Part shown: positions 14,302-20,963 of the stretch, piece by piece
Position numbering within the stretch: position 1 is the first letter of the stretch
Layout of the letters: the number at the start of each line of letters is the position of its first letter
DNA from: Polytrichum commune
Taxonomy: Eukaryota > Streptophyta > Polytrichopsida > Polytrichales > Polytrichaceae
DNA: 21,800 bases
Direction of reading: 5' to 3'
NCBI GenBank assembly: GCA_950295325.1
Contig: CATNTY010000011.1
Coordinates: forward strand, 1 to 21,800
Position numbers and translations under genes: made by a program
The notes under the pieces: generated by a model
What the model was told of the DNA's origin: nothing
The model's database searches: none
Seen by the model: only the letters and a program-made list of their open reading frames with translations

Positions 14302-14312
14302 GCCCCGCGGCG

Positions 14313-14663
14313 TCAGCGAAGGGCGCGCGCCATGCAGACGCACCCGCCGACGAAGAGGAGCAGGACGCCGGCCACTGGCGCCGCGTCGATGTAGAGCATC
14401 GCCGAGGAAGCGACCAGCACGAGGCCCAAGCACAAGACCAGGCCGCGAGTCTTCCGCGCCGGCGCTGACGGAGACGGGCGCGCCGCCGACATCTTTGAGT
14501 AGGACAGGCCGCTGCCCGGGATGTCGACCGTGTTCGTCACGCGCCGGCTGGCGATCGTGGTATGCGCGCCGCGCGGACCGATCGTCGTGCTGACGCCGCT
14601 CTTCGTGACGTTGAGACGGACGCCGGGGAAGAGCTTGACGGAGCGGCGAAAGCGTAGCGGCAT
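14313..14663 (-). CDS. DUF4236 domain protein with C-terminal membrane hairpin
   Basis: The 116-residue protein begins with the DUF4236 signature: PLRFRRSVKLFPGVRLN, SKSGVSTTIGPRGA, and later VDIPGSGLSYSK. After a Ser/Pro/Ala linker (about 60-75) come two hydrophobic spans (about 75-91 and 95-110) that probably form a membrane hairpin, leaving the domain in the cytoplasm. DUF4236 has no established function. The ATG at 14663 matches the family N-terminus; the longer open frame lies within hicB. It sits 23 bases after hicB and 11 before the HD hydrolase. A truncated paralogue lies at 11302-11448, again next to a hicB end. Confidence 0.82.
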   Translation of the reverse strand: MPLRFRRSVKLFPGVRLNVTKSGVSTTIGPRGAHTTIASRRVTNTVDIPGSGLSYSKMSAARPSPSAPARKTRGLVLCLGLVLVASSAMLYIDAAPVAGVLLLFVGGCVCMARALR

Positions 14664-14686
14664 GCGGGCCTCGATCGGTTTAGGAG

Positions 14687-15115
14687 TCAGCGCGCGATGG
14701 CGACGCGCACGTCCAACTGTCGACCGAGCGCCACCGCGGCGGCTTCGAGCTGGTCGAGTCGCGACGCATGCTTCAGGTCGAACAGGCGATCGACCTGCGG
14801 CGTGTGCCATCCGAGCAGTCGGGCCAGGTCCGCCTTTCGAATCCCTTGTTCGGTCATCGCCTGGTAGACGCCGAGCTTCGCTGCTTCCAACGCGGAGGGA
14901 CGCACGGCGCGCTGGCCACGCTTGACCCTGCTCGGCGTCGGCAGCGGCTGGCGCGCATCGACGTAGAACGAGAGCGCCGTCTCCAACGCGGCTACAGCGT
15001 GCCGCAGCGCGTCGGCAACGTCTTCGCCTTGCGTGATGGCTTCGGGCACGTCGGGGAACGTGACGACGAAGCCGCCTTCCGGCTGAGCCTTGAGAACAGC
15101 GGGGTATTCCATCAT
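14687..15115 (-). CDS. hicB: HicB family antitoxin
   Basis: The 142-residue protein has the two-domain HicB layout. The N-terminal partially degraded RNase H-like fold (YPAVLKAQPEGGFVVTFPDV, then EAITQGEDVADALRHAV, to about residue 65) binds and blocks HicA. A helix-turn-helix near the C-terminus (IRKADLARLLGWHTPQVDRL, about residues 93-112) should bind the operator in front of the operon. The start overlaps the hicA stop by 4 bases (ATGA), and of the two tandem ATG codons the first gives this overlap. Gene order is toxin first, which is usual for hicAB. Confidence 0.92.
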   Translation of the reverse strand: MMEYPAVLKAQPEGGFVVTFPDVPEAITQGEDVADALRHAVAALETALSFYVDARQPLPTPSRVKRGQRAVRPSALEAAKLGVYQAMTEQGIRKADLARLLGWHTPQVDRLFDLKHASRLDQLEAAAVALGRQLDVRVAIAR

Positions 15116-15294
15116 TTTCCTTTCAGTCCGAGCTGCTTCTTGATGCCTTCGACGAGACCCGTCTTCAACTCGGTCGCGTGCATCGGCAGCACCGACTGAC
15201 GACCGTTCAGGAAGACCTTGAGGTGCGAACCCTTGCCAGCTTCAAACGTGGCGCCTTGCTTCGTCAGCCATCGCTTGAATTCGTTCGAGTTCAT
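15112..15294 (-). CDS. hicA: HicA family mRNA interferase toxin
   Basis: The protein is about 60 residues from the ATG at 15294. It has a double-stranded RNA-binding-like fold with the family motif GKGSHLKV, in which the histidine is the catalytic residue, and the closing TELKTGLVEGIKKQLG helix. HicA cleaves mRNA and is neutralised by HicB. A frame start 7 codons earlier (15315) lies upstream of the predicted -10 box and is not used. The -10 box ends about 9 bases before the ATG, so the transcript may be nearly leaderless. It looks intact, with its antitoxin directly downstream. Confidence 0.9.
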   Translation of the reverse strand: MNSNEFKRWLTKQGATFEAGKGSHLKVFLNGRQSVLPMHATELKTGLVEGIKKQLGLKGK

Positions 15295-15302
15295 GGACGC
15301 GG

Positions 15303-15355
15303 ATACTAAACACAAGTGTTGTGCCGGTCAACTGCTCGACACAACCTAAGTGTTG
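15303..15355 (-). promoter_or_regulatory. hicAB promoter with overlapping operator-like inverted repeats
   Basis: On the minus strand, TTGACC (15331-15326) and TAGTAT (15308-15303) are separated by exactly 17 bases, a near-consensus sigma-70 promoter. An imperfect palindrome AACAC-TT-GTGTT (15309-15320) fills the spacer next to the -10 box. A related element, CACAACCTAAGTGTTG on the plus strand (15340-15355), lies just upstream of the -35 box. Binding of the HicB helix-turn-helix to these sites would shut the promoter, as known for hicAB autoregulation; the site assignment is inferred. Confidence 0.7.
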
Positions 15356-15423
15356 CGTATGGATTTGTCTTCGGACGAGTGCTTCGACCCGCACGGACGG
15401 CTTGAGCCGAGCACCGTCAGACG

Positions 15424-15624
15424 CTAGGACGCTGGCACCGCACAGAGCTTATAGATGGAAAGAGGCGCGCTGCTCTCGGCCTCCGCAATGAGAGTGACCG
15501 AGGGCCGTGCCGATCGGCTCGCGGCCACCTGCTCCGGATCATCGCCGTGGACAGACCGGTCGTATCGCTCGACCAGTCCGCGGGCGATGAGGTCGCGCGC
15601 TTCGTCGTCGGGCATGTCGAGCAC
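15424..15624 (-). pseudogene. Small gene truncated at its 5' end by IS3 debris
   Basis: This is a 66-residue open frame beginning with GTG at 15624 (VLDMPDDEARDLIARGLVE and on). The VLDMPDDEARDLIARG stretch resembles a motif common in small phage and island proteins, where it normally follows an N-terminal strand. Here the sequence directly upstream (from about 15634) is transposase remnant and contains a stop, so the N-terminus is lost. It has no ribosome site. It is probably not expressed as a functional protein. Confidence 0.45.
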
Positions 15625-15633
15625 GCTACCTGG

Positions 15634-16110
15634 CGGATGGCTTCAGCGACGCGACCTTCTCCGAGTGCTGCCGAAGTACGGCGACATGGACGCGCCGGAT
15701 GGCAGCGGCTGCATGAGCTCGAGAGCGAGAGCGCGAAGCTCAAGCGCTGGCCAGCCGAAGCGCCTCTGGACATGCACGCGTCAACAAGCGTCTTCCGTTG
15801 AAAAAAGCAGCCCTGCAGGTCGTCGAGCGTGAGGCGATCGAGCAGATGGTCGAGGAATGCCATCCATGGCATCCAACACCGCTTGACCCTGCCGGGACGA
15901 CCGATGCGGAACGACTGATCGAAAGCTTCGACGGCCGCTTCCGCGACGAGTGTCTGGAACGCACGATGGTTCCAAACCTTCCATCAGACGCGATCCATGA
16001 TCCCTGCATGGCGGCGCCACCACGACCAGGTCCGGCGTCACGACTCGATCGGACGCGTCCCGCCGTGGCGATGCGCCGAATCCGGCGCAGCAACGGGCCG
16101 ATTCGCTTGC
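15634..16110 (+). pseudogene. Decayed IS3-family (IS407-like group) transposase
   Basis: Pieces of OrfA and OrfB are visible in shifting plus-strand frames. OrfA: GFSDATFS near 15634, KYGDMDAP near 15674, then WQRLHELESESAKLKR at about 15704-15751. OrfB C-terminus: ERLIESFDGRFRDECLER near 15909-15962, including the catalytic Glu region, then after a frameshift AWRRHHDQVRRHDSIGRVPP near 16005-16064, the counterpart of the AWRxDYNxxRPHSSLG block. Most of OrfB between these parts is deleted. No terminal repeats or target duplication could be found. It is an old, inactive insertion. Confidence 0.75.
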
Positions 16111-16274
16111 GACCCCGAGACACCGGCACATCCACCAACCTTGCAACCCGGACTTCATCCCATCGCTGGTACGACCGTGGGGGACTGGTCACACGGGCCC
16201 GTTCGACGCCGAGCGAAAGCCGCGGGTCGCGGCGAAGACGGGCTACGTGGTGAACGGTGCGAACAGGTCGGAAG

Positions 16275-17507
16275 TCAGTCGTGCGCCGTCACCCCGGAGG
16301 CCGGTGCGGCGTCGAATCGAACGGCGCTATCCGGCGAAGTCGCATCCGGCGGCGTTGCCGTCGTCGCGACGGAAGCGAGCGCAGCCGCGATCGGGATCGC
16401 GAGCGCGGCAAATACGGTCAACCCGTCGAGCGAGAATGCTTGAACGATCACGGCGCCCACGATGGGGCCGAGTGCAAGGCCCGCGAAGGTCGCGGCTTGT
16501 GCCGCCGAAGCCGCCTGTGCGGTCTTGTTCAGACGCGAGACCGCGGCCAATATCGTCGGAATGCAAAGCATGATGAAAATCGAGCCCAGACACAGCGCGA
16601 CTTGCATCAACTTGAGATCGCCCGCCATGCCGAATCCGATGTAGCTCAGTGCGCCGCCAACCGCTGCAATGACCAGCACCACCCGGCTCGACACCCGCCC
16701 CGCCATCAACGTCGCGGCGATAGCGGCCACCGCGCTGAACGGCGTCGCAATCGCGAGCATCACGCTCGCCTGCGATAGCTCGTGGGCCGCACGCTGCACG
16801 TAATTGCCGACGTTCGTCGTGACGCCGACCAGTACGCAGAAGAGCAGGCCGATCCCCAAGCAGGAGACGAACAGGCGCCAGTTCCATCCGACGCGCGCGC
16901 TGCTGGAGGCGGTCCCGGCGACCTGCGCCAGACGTGGCCAACCCGTGGAGGCGACGAGCAGGCTCAAGGTGAGGATCGCTATTGGCGTGACGATGACATA
17001 GGTGCTGCCGATTCCGAACATGGGCAGGACGTAGGCCGTCAGCGAGTAGATGACCATCGAGCCCAGAACCTGTCCAAGCTGCAACAAACCGAACGTGCGC
17101 GGCGGGACCAGCGTCCGGCTCGCCAGGATGCCCGCTGCGGCGACGCTCGTTCCGGAGCCGATGCCGTCTGCGATACGGAGCAGGGTGAAGGTGGTCAGCG
17201 ACGGACTGGCGAAAGCCGTGATCAGGCCGGCCACGCAGATCATGGCGGAGCCGAACAACAGCAACGCACGAAGCGATACACCGGTCAGACGAGGGACGAC
17301 CACGAGCGCAACGACGGCCGCCAGCAACATCTGGCCCGACGCGATCATCCCTGCGGTGACACCGGACGTACCGTAGGTGTGAACGATTTCCGGGATCCAC
17401 ACGGGTCCCGATTCGATCGGAAGCCAACCCAGCACCCATCCGAACAAGATGGCGGCGCTGAACGGCAGGTCGCCTCCGCGATCCGAACTCGACGTGTCGA
17501 TATGCAT
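16275..17507 (-). CDS. MFS transporter
   Basis: The 410-residue protein is a major facilitator superfamily permease with about 12 hydrophobic spans in two bundles. It has the opening LPFSAAILFGWVLGWLPIE, a first-bundle LLRIADGIGSG segment at the usual place of the fourth helix, and a central cytoplasmic loop (about 195-215). The ATG at 17507 has AGGTG about 4 bases upstream; the longer open frame to 18050 is antisense-style sequence through the hydrolase gene. It lies 101 bases downstream of the alpha/beta hydrolase on the same strand, so uptake of the aromatic substrate of this cluster is the likely job. The substrate cannot be read directly. The C-terminal tail is Ala/Thr/Pro-rich. Confidence 0.85.
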   Translation of the reverse strand: MHIDTSSSDRGGDLPFSAAILFGWVLGWLPIESGPVWIPEIVHTYGTSGVTAGMIASGQMLLAAVVALVVVPRLTGVSLRALLLFGSAMICVAGLITAFASPSLTTFTLLRIADGIGSGTSVAAAGILASRTLVPPRTFGLLQLGQVLGSMVIYSLTAYVLPMFGIGSTYVIVTPIAILTLSLLVASTGWPRLAQVAGTASSSARVGWNWRLFVSCLGIGLLFCVLVGVTTNVGNYVQRAAHELSQASVMLAIATPFSAVAAIAATLMAGRVSSRVVLVIAAVGGALSYIGFGMAGDLKLMQVALCLGSIFIMLCIPTILAAVSRLNKTAQAASAAQAATFAGLALGPIVGAVIVQAFSLDGLTVFAALAIPIAAALASVATTATPPDATSPDSAVRFDAAPASGVTAHD

Positions 17508-17608
17508 GGTCACCTGCTCAAGAACCTGGAACGGCCCGCGTCGGGGGACTGCCCCGCCTCGCAGGCTAGACGCAGCTGCGTTCGGCGGGTGTGGTACGAC
17601 GCGAATAC

Positions 17609-18493
17609 CTACATCCTGTCGACGGTGACGTTGGCCAAACCGCCTTTGAGGAAGGCCGATGCCACCCGAACGTAGTCCGCCGGACGCTCGTATTGCGGCC
17701 AGTGGCTGTTGCCTTCGAAGGTGACCACCTTGACTTTCGCGACGCCCTCGAGAAGCCACTTCGGACCGTCGCCCGCACGCATGTCCTGCTCGCCCCAGAT
17801 CACCAGCGCCTCGGCCTGGATCTTGGCGAGCACGTCGTCGGTCAACGCCCATCGCAGGAAATCGGCCGGAGCCGTCATCGCCAGGAGATGGTCGAGCGAC
17901 GCAATGAACTCCGGCTGCTTGTAGATCGCATATCGCACATCGACGAGTTCGTCGGTCAGATCGCCCGGGTTGGCGACCACACTCTCGAGCCGTTTTCGCG
18001 TGGCCGCCAAGTCTCCCAGCACGCCGGCGCGGGTGCTGTCCCGCAGCCATTCGCCGAACTTGGGGTCGTGAGCGGGTTTGGAGCCCGGGTCCCCGGCGGC
18101 GGCGATCAGCTGAACGGAAAGCGTTCGTTCGGGGTAGTGGGCGGCAAACCAGCCAGCGGTCCAGCCGCCGAGCGACAGGCCGGCGATGTGGGCGCGCTCC
18201 AGTCCCAGCGCATCCATGTAGTTCGCGACGTGATCGGCCAGCGCTTCGGCCGTAATGGCTTCTTTGAGCTTGTCGGTGTAGCCGTGCCCGAGCATGTCGA
18301 TCGAGTGCACCTGGAATCCCGCATCGCTGAGGCCCCGTACCGAGCCGATGAACGCCTCGAGGTGACCACTGATGCCGTGCAGGAAGATCACCGGCTCGCC
18401 CTTCCCTGCGATCAGGGTCCGCGTCCTCACTCCACCTGCATCGACGAATTTCACTTCGAAAGCCATCCCGAGCATGTCGGTCCAGAAAGTCAT
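17609..18493 (-). CDS. Alpha/beta hydrolase, meta-cleavage product hydrolase-like
   Basis: The 294-residue protein has a complete alpha/beta-hydrolase layout: oxyanion-hole segment VIFLHGISG (about 35-43), nucleophile elbow GLSLGG (Ser107), acid in WGEQDM (about 240) and catalytic His in EGNSHWPQYE (about 265). The pattern is that of the C-C bond hydrolases which cut meta-ring-fission products such as 2-hydroxymuconic semialdehyde, though esterases and haloperoxidases share it. The ATG at 18493 is used because GGAGTG lies 3 bases upstream. It is divergent from the GntR regulator and shares a short AT-rich control region with it. The dioxygenases further right supply a fitting substrate class. 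Confidence 0.83.
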   Translation of the reverse strand: MTFWTDMLGMAFEVKFVDAGGVRTRTLIAGKGEPVIFLHGISGHLEAFIGSVRGLSDAGFQVHSIDMLGHGYTDKLKEAITAEALADHVANYMDALGLERAHIAGLSLGGWTAGWFAAHYPERTLSVQLIAAAGDPGSKPAHDPKFGEWLRDSTRAGVLGDLAATRKRLESVVANPGDLTDELVDVRYAIYKQPEFIASLDHLLAMTAPADFLRWALTDDVLAKIQAEALVIWGEQDMRAGDGPKWLLEGVAKVKVVTFEGNSHWPQYERPADYVRVASAFLKGGLANVTVDRM

Positions 18494-18587
18494 GTTCACT
18501 CCACGATGCACAAAAGAAGGGGCCGAGCTGTCAACGCCGCCACCAGCCGGGCCGATGATTGCGACGAATCGTATGTTTTAACCTGTT

Positions 18588-18599
18588 TTATATATATAA
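18588..18599. promoter_or_regulatory. Palindromic operator candidate in the hydrolase-gntR divergent region
   Basis: TTATATATATAA is a perfect 12-bp palindrome in an unusually AT-rich patch (18571-18612) between the divergent hydrolase and gntR starts. TATAAT at 18595-18600 overlaps it on the plus strand and could be a -10 box, so a bound repressor would block transcription. GntR/FadR-type regulators commonly bind short palindromes next to their own gene. That GntR binds here is inferred. Confidence 0.55.
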
Positions 18600-18677
18600 T
18601 GGTAATCCCTATACGATGTGCAACTTGCCTGACTTCTGGCGTAACATCCTCGTTTTCAACCCCGGCTCTCTCGCGCG

Positions 18678-19382
18678 ATGCAAGAAGACACTTCCTCCAA
18701 CCGGACCATGGCGTCGACGCTCGCGGCGGGCATCCGGCAGGACATCATCAAAGGAATGCTCGAGCCAGGAGCCCGCCTGCGGATCAGGGAATTGTGCGAT
18801 CGCTATGCGGCTGGGGCGATTCCGATGCGCGAGGCGCTTTCAAGGCTCGCGATGACGGGGTTCGTGGTCGCCGAAGACCAGCGCGGCTTTCGCGTCTCGG
18901 TGATTTCGCCCAGTGAGCTCAACGACATCACGGATACGCGGATCTACATCGAGACCGAAGCGCTCCGCCGGTCCATCGCGAACGGGGGCATGGACTGGGA
19001 GGAACGAATCCTCGCGACGCACCACCGACTGACCCGCCTGCAAACCCACTTGCTGCTGCCCTCCGATAGCCGAGCGGCCGTCTATCCGGCCTGGGCGTCC
19101 GCCCACAACGCGTTTCACGCCGCACTCCTGGACGCGTGTGGATCGACATGGTTGCAAAACCTGGCCGAGTTGCTGCGAGACCAGACCGAGCGGTATCGCA
19201 ACCTGTCGGTACAGCGCGACGCGCTGTTGACGAAGCGCCGCGGTCGATCTGCCCGGAACATTCCTGCCGAGCACAAGGCGATCCTCGACGCGGCGTTGAG
19301 CCGTGACGCCCCTCTCGCCTGCGCACTGCTCGCTTCGCATTTCCGGGCCACCAGCGCGAGCGCCTTGCCAAAGGACGACTGA
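18678..19382 (+). CDS. GntR-family (FadR/FCD subfamily) transcriptional regulator
   Basis: The 234-residue protein has an N-terminal winged helix (LAAGIRQDIIKGMLEPGARL, IRELCDRYAAGAIPMREALSRL, then FVVAEDQRGFRV; about residues 14-75). The C-terminal FCD ligand domain has the expected helical pattern, including AHNAFHAALLDACGS and EHKAILDAALSRD, whose Asp/His residues usually hold a metal ion. Regulators of this group sense small carboxylic acids and control catabolic operons. It is divergent from the hydrolase-MFS pair and convergent with the dioxygenase-ridA genes, so it probably controls the cluster. The ATG at 18678 is used; a second in-frame ATG at 18708 is possible. Confidence 0.9.
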   Translation: MQEDTSSNRTMASTLAAGIRQDIIKGMLEPGARLRIRELCDRYAAGAIPMREALSRLAMTGFVVAEDQRGFRVSVISPSELNDITDTRIYIETEALRRSIANGGMDWEERILATHHRLTRLQTHLLLPSDSRAAVYPAWASAHNAFHAALLDACGSTWLQNLAELLRDQTERYRNLSVQRDALLTKRRGRSARNIPAEHKAILDAALSRDAPLACALLASHFRATSASALPKDD

Positions 19383-19515
19383 GACCATTGCCTGCGGCTT
19401 CGGGCAACCGGGGCCCCGCCGAGGGGATGGCTGCGACCGCCCGCCGAAGCGAACCGGCGCCCGGATCGGATCCGCTCGGTCATGAGGGCTTGTCCTTCCA
19501 ACTCGTCAACCGTCG

Positions 19516-20433
19516 TCAAGACAGCGCCAAACCGGCCGTCGCGGCGATACCCATGCCGGTGATCCAGGTGGGTTCAGCTCGATACGTGATTCGCGCCAGC
19601 GGCTCGCCGACCGTGAAGGCCGCAGCGACCCAGGTGCGCACTTCCTGAGCGCCCGATCCGCCCAGCGCGATGTCTTCGTCGGTGAGTGACGCCAGACCGG
19701 TCCAGTCGCCTGTCTCGAGCCGGTTCAGGAATTGCTCGTCCCATGCGGGATTGACGAGCTCCCGCGCATTCAAGAGCAACTCGGCTTGCCGCTCGCGGGT
19801 CAGATCGGCATGCCCGGGCAACAGGTTGGGTGGCGCGTGCGACAACCCGCCCGACGCCATGACCAACACCCGCTCCGACGGGTCGACGTGGGCGTCGATG
19901 AAGTGACGCACTTCCTGACCCAGTCTCGCGGTGCGGCGCATCGACGCCATCGGCAGCCCGATGCAGTTGATCAGGATCGGGATGGTGGGCACCGACGACA
20001 CGCTGCCGAAGATCTGCAGCATCGACAGCGCGAAACCGTGATCGAGGCGCAGATGGCGGGCGGATGCCGGCTCCATGTCGTGCGCCAGCAGGTGGCGGGT
20101 CAAGGCGCGGACGCGTTCGGTCGGAACGTCATAGGTGTCGGTCGGCGTCTTCCAGTCGCCATAGCCGGTGGCTTGCTCCACCAACGTGAAACACGGCACG
20201 AGGTCGGTCAGTGCGCGCTGGTGATCGGTCCCGAAGTAGATGACGAGCGTGGGATCGTAGGCGGCGACGGACGCGGCCATCCGCGCGCCGGCCTCGCGGA
20301 ATGTCGTGCCGTCGACGGGCTCGAGTGTCATCTTCGGGCTGTGAGACAGACAGAGGACCTCGAGCCGTGCCCGCCCGTGTTTCACGGCGTCGACGCGCTC
20401 CGCGGGTCGGTGCGAATGTTCCGTCACCAGCAT
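19516..20433 (-). CDS. Class III extradiol ring-cleavage dioxygenase, MhpB-like
   Basis: The 305-residue protein belongs to the LigB superfamily and resembles 2,3-dihydroxyphenylpropionate dioxygenase MhpB. Expected metal and catalytic positions are present: LCLSHSP (His), YFGTDHQ (His), LDHGFALSM (acid-base His), MASGGLSHAPP (His) and AQEVRTWVAAAF (Glu). NPAWDEQFLNRLETGDW is also typical. The enzyme should use Fe(II) to open a catecholic or related ring next to the hydroxyls. The ATG at 20433 has GGTGG upstream; a GTG at 20478 is in frame but has no ribosome site. It is the last gene of the minus-strand block and ends 133 bases from the convergent gntR stop. Confidence 0.87.
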   Translation of the reverse strand: MLVTEHSHRPAERVDAVKHGRARLEVLCLSHSPKMTLEPVDGTTFREAGARMAASVAAYDPTLVIYFGTDHQRALTDLVPCFTLVEQATGYGDWKTPTDTYDVPTERVRALTRHLLAHDMEPASARHLRLDHGFALSMLQIFGSVSSVPTIPILINCIGLPMASMRRTARLGQEVRHFIDAHVDPSERVLVMASGGLSHAPPNLLPGHADLTRERQAELLLNARELVNPAWDEQFLNRLETGDWTGLASLTDEDIALGGSGAQEVRTWVAAAFTVGEPLARITYRAEPTWITGMGIAATAGLALS

Positions 20434-20570
20434 CGTTGACCACCAGTCTCGTAGGGAAGGGTTTGCCGAAGTCGGCACGGATTCGTCATCATGAAAGGCT
20501 GGCTGCGCACCTGGCGACGGCCCTGGGCCGAGCCGACCTTGCGCCCGTCAGTAGCCGGCTTCCCTGCGGC

Positions 20571-20963
20571 TCAGGGCTCGACCGGGAGGACGGCGAAGAC
20601 ATCGCACTGCAACAGCATTCCGGCGGGGAGACGCTCGTTGACCATGACGTGACGCGCAGGGCGCGAGGCCGCCGTCGGAAATGCCGCGACCCAATGCGTG
20701 TTGATGAGCTCTCGCGAGACGTCCGGGGCGATGAAGAAGGTCATCTTCAAGACGTCCGGGAACGACGCGCCGGCCGCCGCCAGAATCCGCTGCACGTTGG
20801 CGAACATGTGTTCGCACTGGGCCTCGGAGCCTTCGGCCAATCGGCCCGTGGACGCGTCGGTTCCGAAGATCGCGCCGGTCATCACGATTCCGCGCAGTAC
20901 CGCCGCGGCCGGCGTCGGATTCTTGCCATGGCCGAAGCCGTCGATGTCGATGCTCTTACGCAT
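20571..20963 (-). CDS. RidA (YjgF/UK114) family protein
   Basis: The 130-residue protein is of the RidA/Rid superfamily, which deaminates reactive enamines and imines as a trimer. It shows the N-terminal AVLRGIVMTGAIFG, the helix EAQCEHMFANVQRILAAAG, FPDVLKMTFFI, and the closing PARHVMVNERLPAGMLLQCDVFA. The usual RidA arginine in the R-x-x-V turn is represented by RPARHVMV. Some members in aromatic pathways are 2-aminomuconate deaminases, which fits a location between two extradiol dioxygenases, but general detoxification is equally possible. The start overlaps the LigB-type gene's stop by 8 bases, so it is part of the same operon. GGAAG lies about 8 bases upstream. Confidence 0.88.
   Translation of the reverse strand: MRKSIDIDGFGHGKNPTPAAAVLRGIVMTGAIFGTDASTGRLAEGSEAQCEHMFANVQRILAAAGASFPDVLKMTFFIAPDVSRELINTHWVAAFPTAASRPARHVMVNERLPAGMLLQCDVFAVLPVEP

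Noticed and set aside
16327-17439. 370-codon minus-strand frame within the MFS gene
   Set aside because: It is an out-of-frame shadow rich in Arg and His with no membrane spans; the MFS frame has about 12 spans and a ribosome site.
17591-18916. 441-codon plus-strand frame across the hydrolase
   Set aside because: It is a shadow of the minus-strand alpha/beta hydrolase, which has a full catalytic triad, and it runs into the start of gntR in another frame.
19383-19515. Terminator between gntR and the MhpB-like gene
   Set aside because: Short GC inverted repeats are present, but no stem with a following T-run on either strand was convincing.
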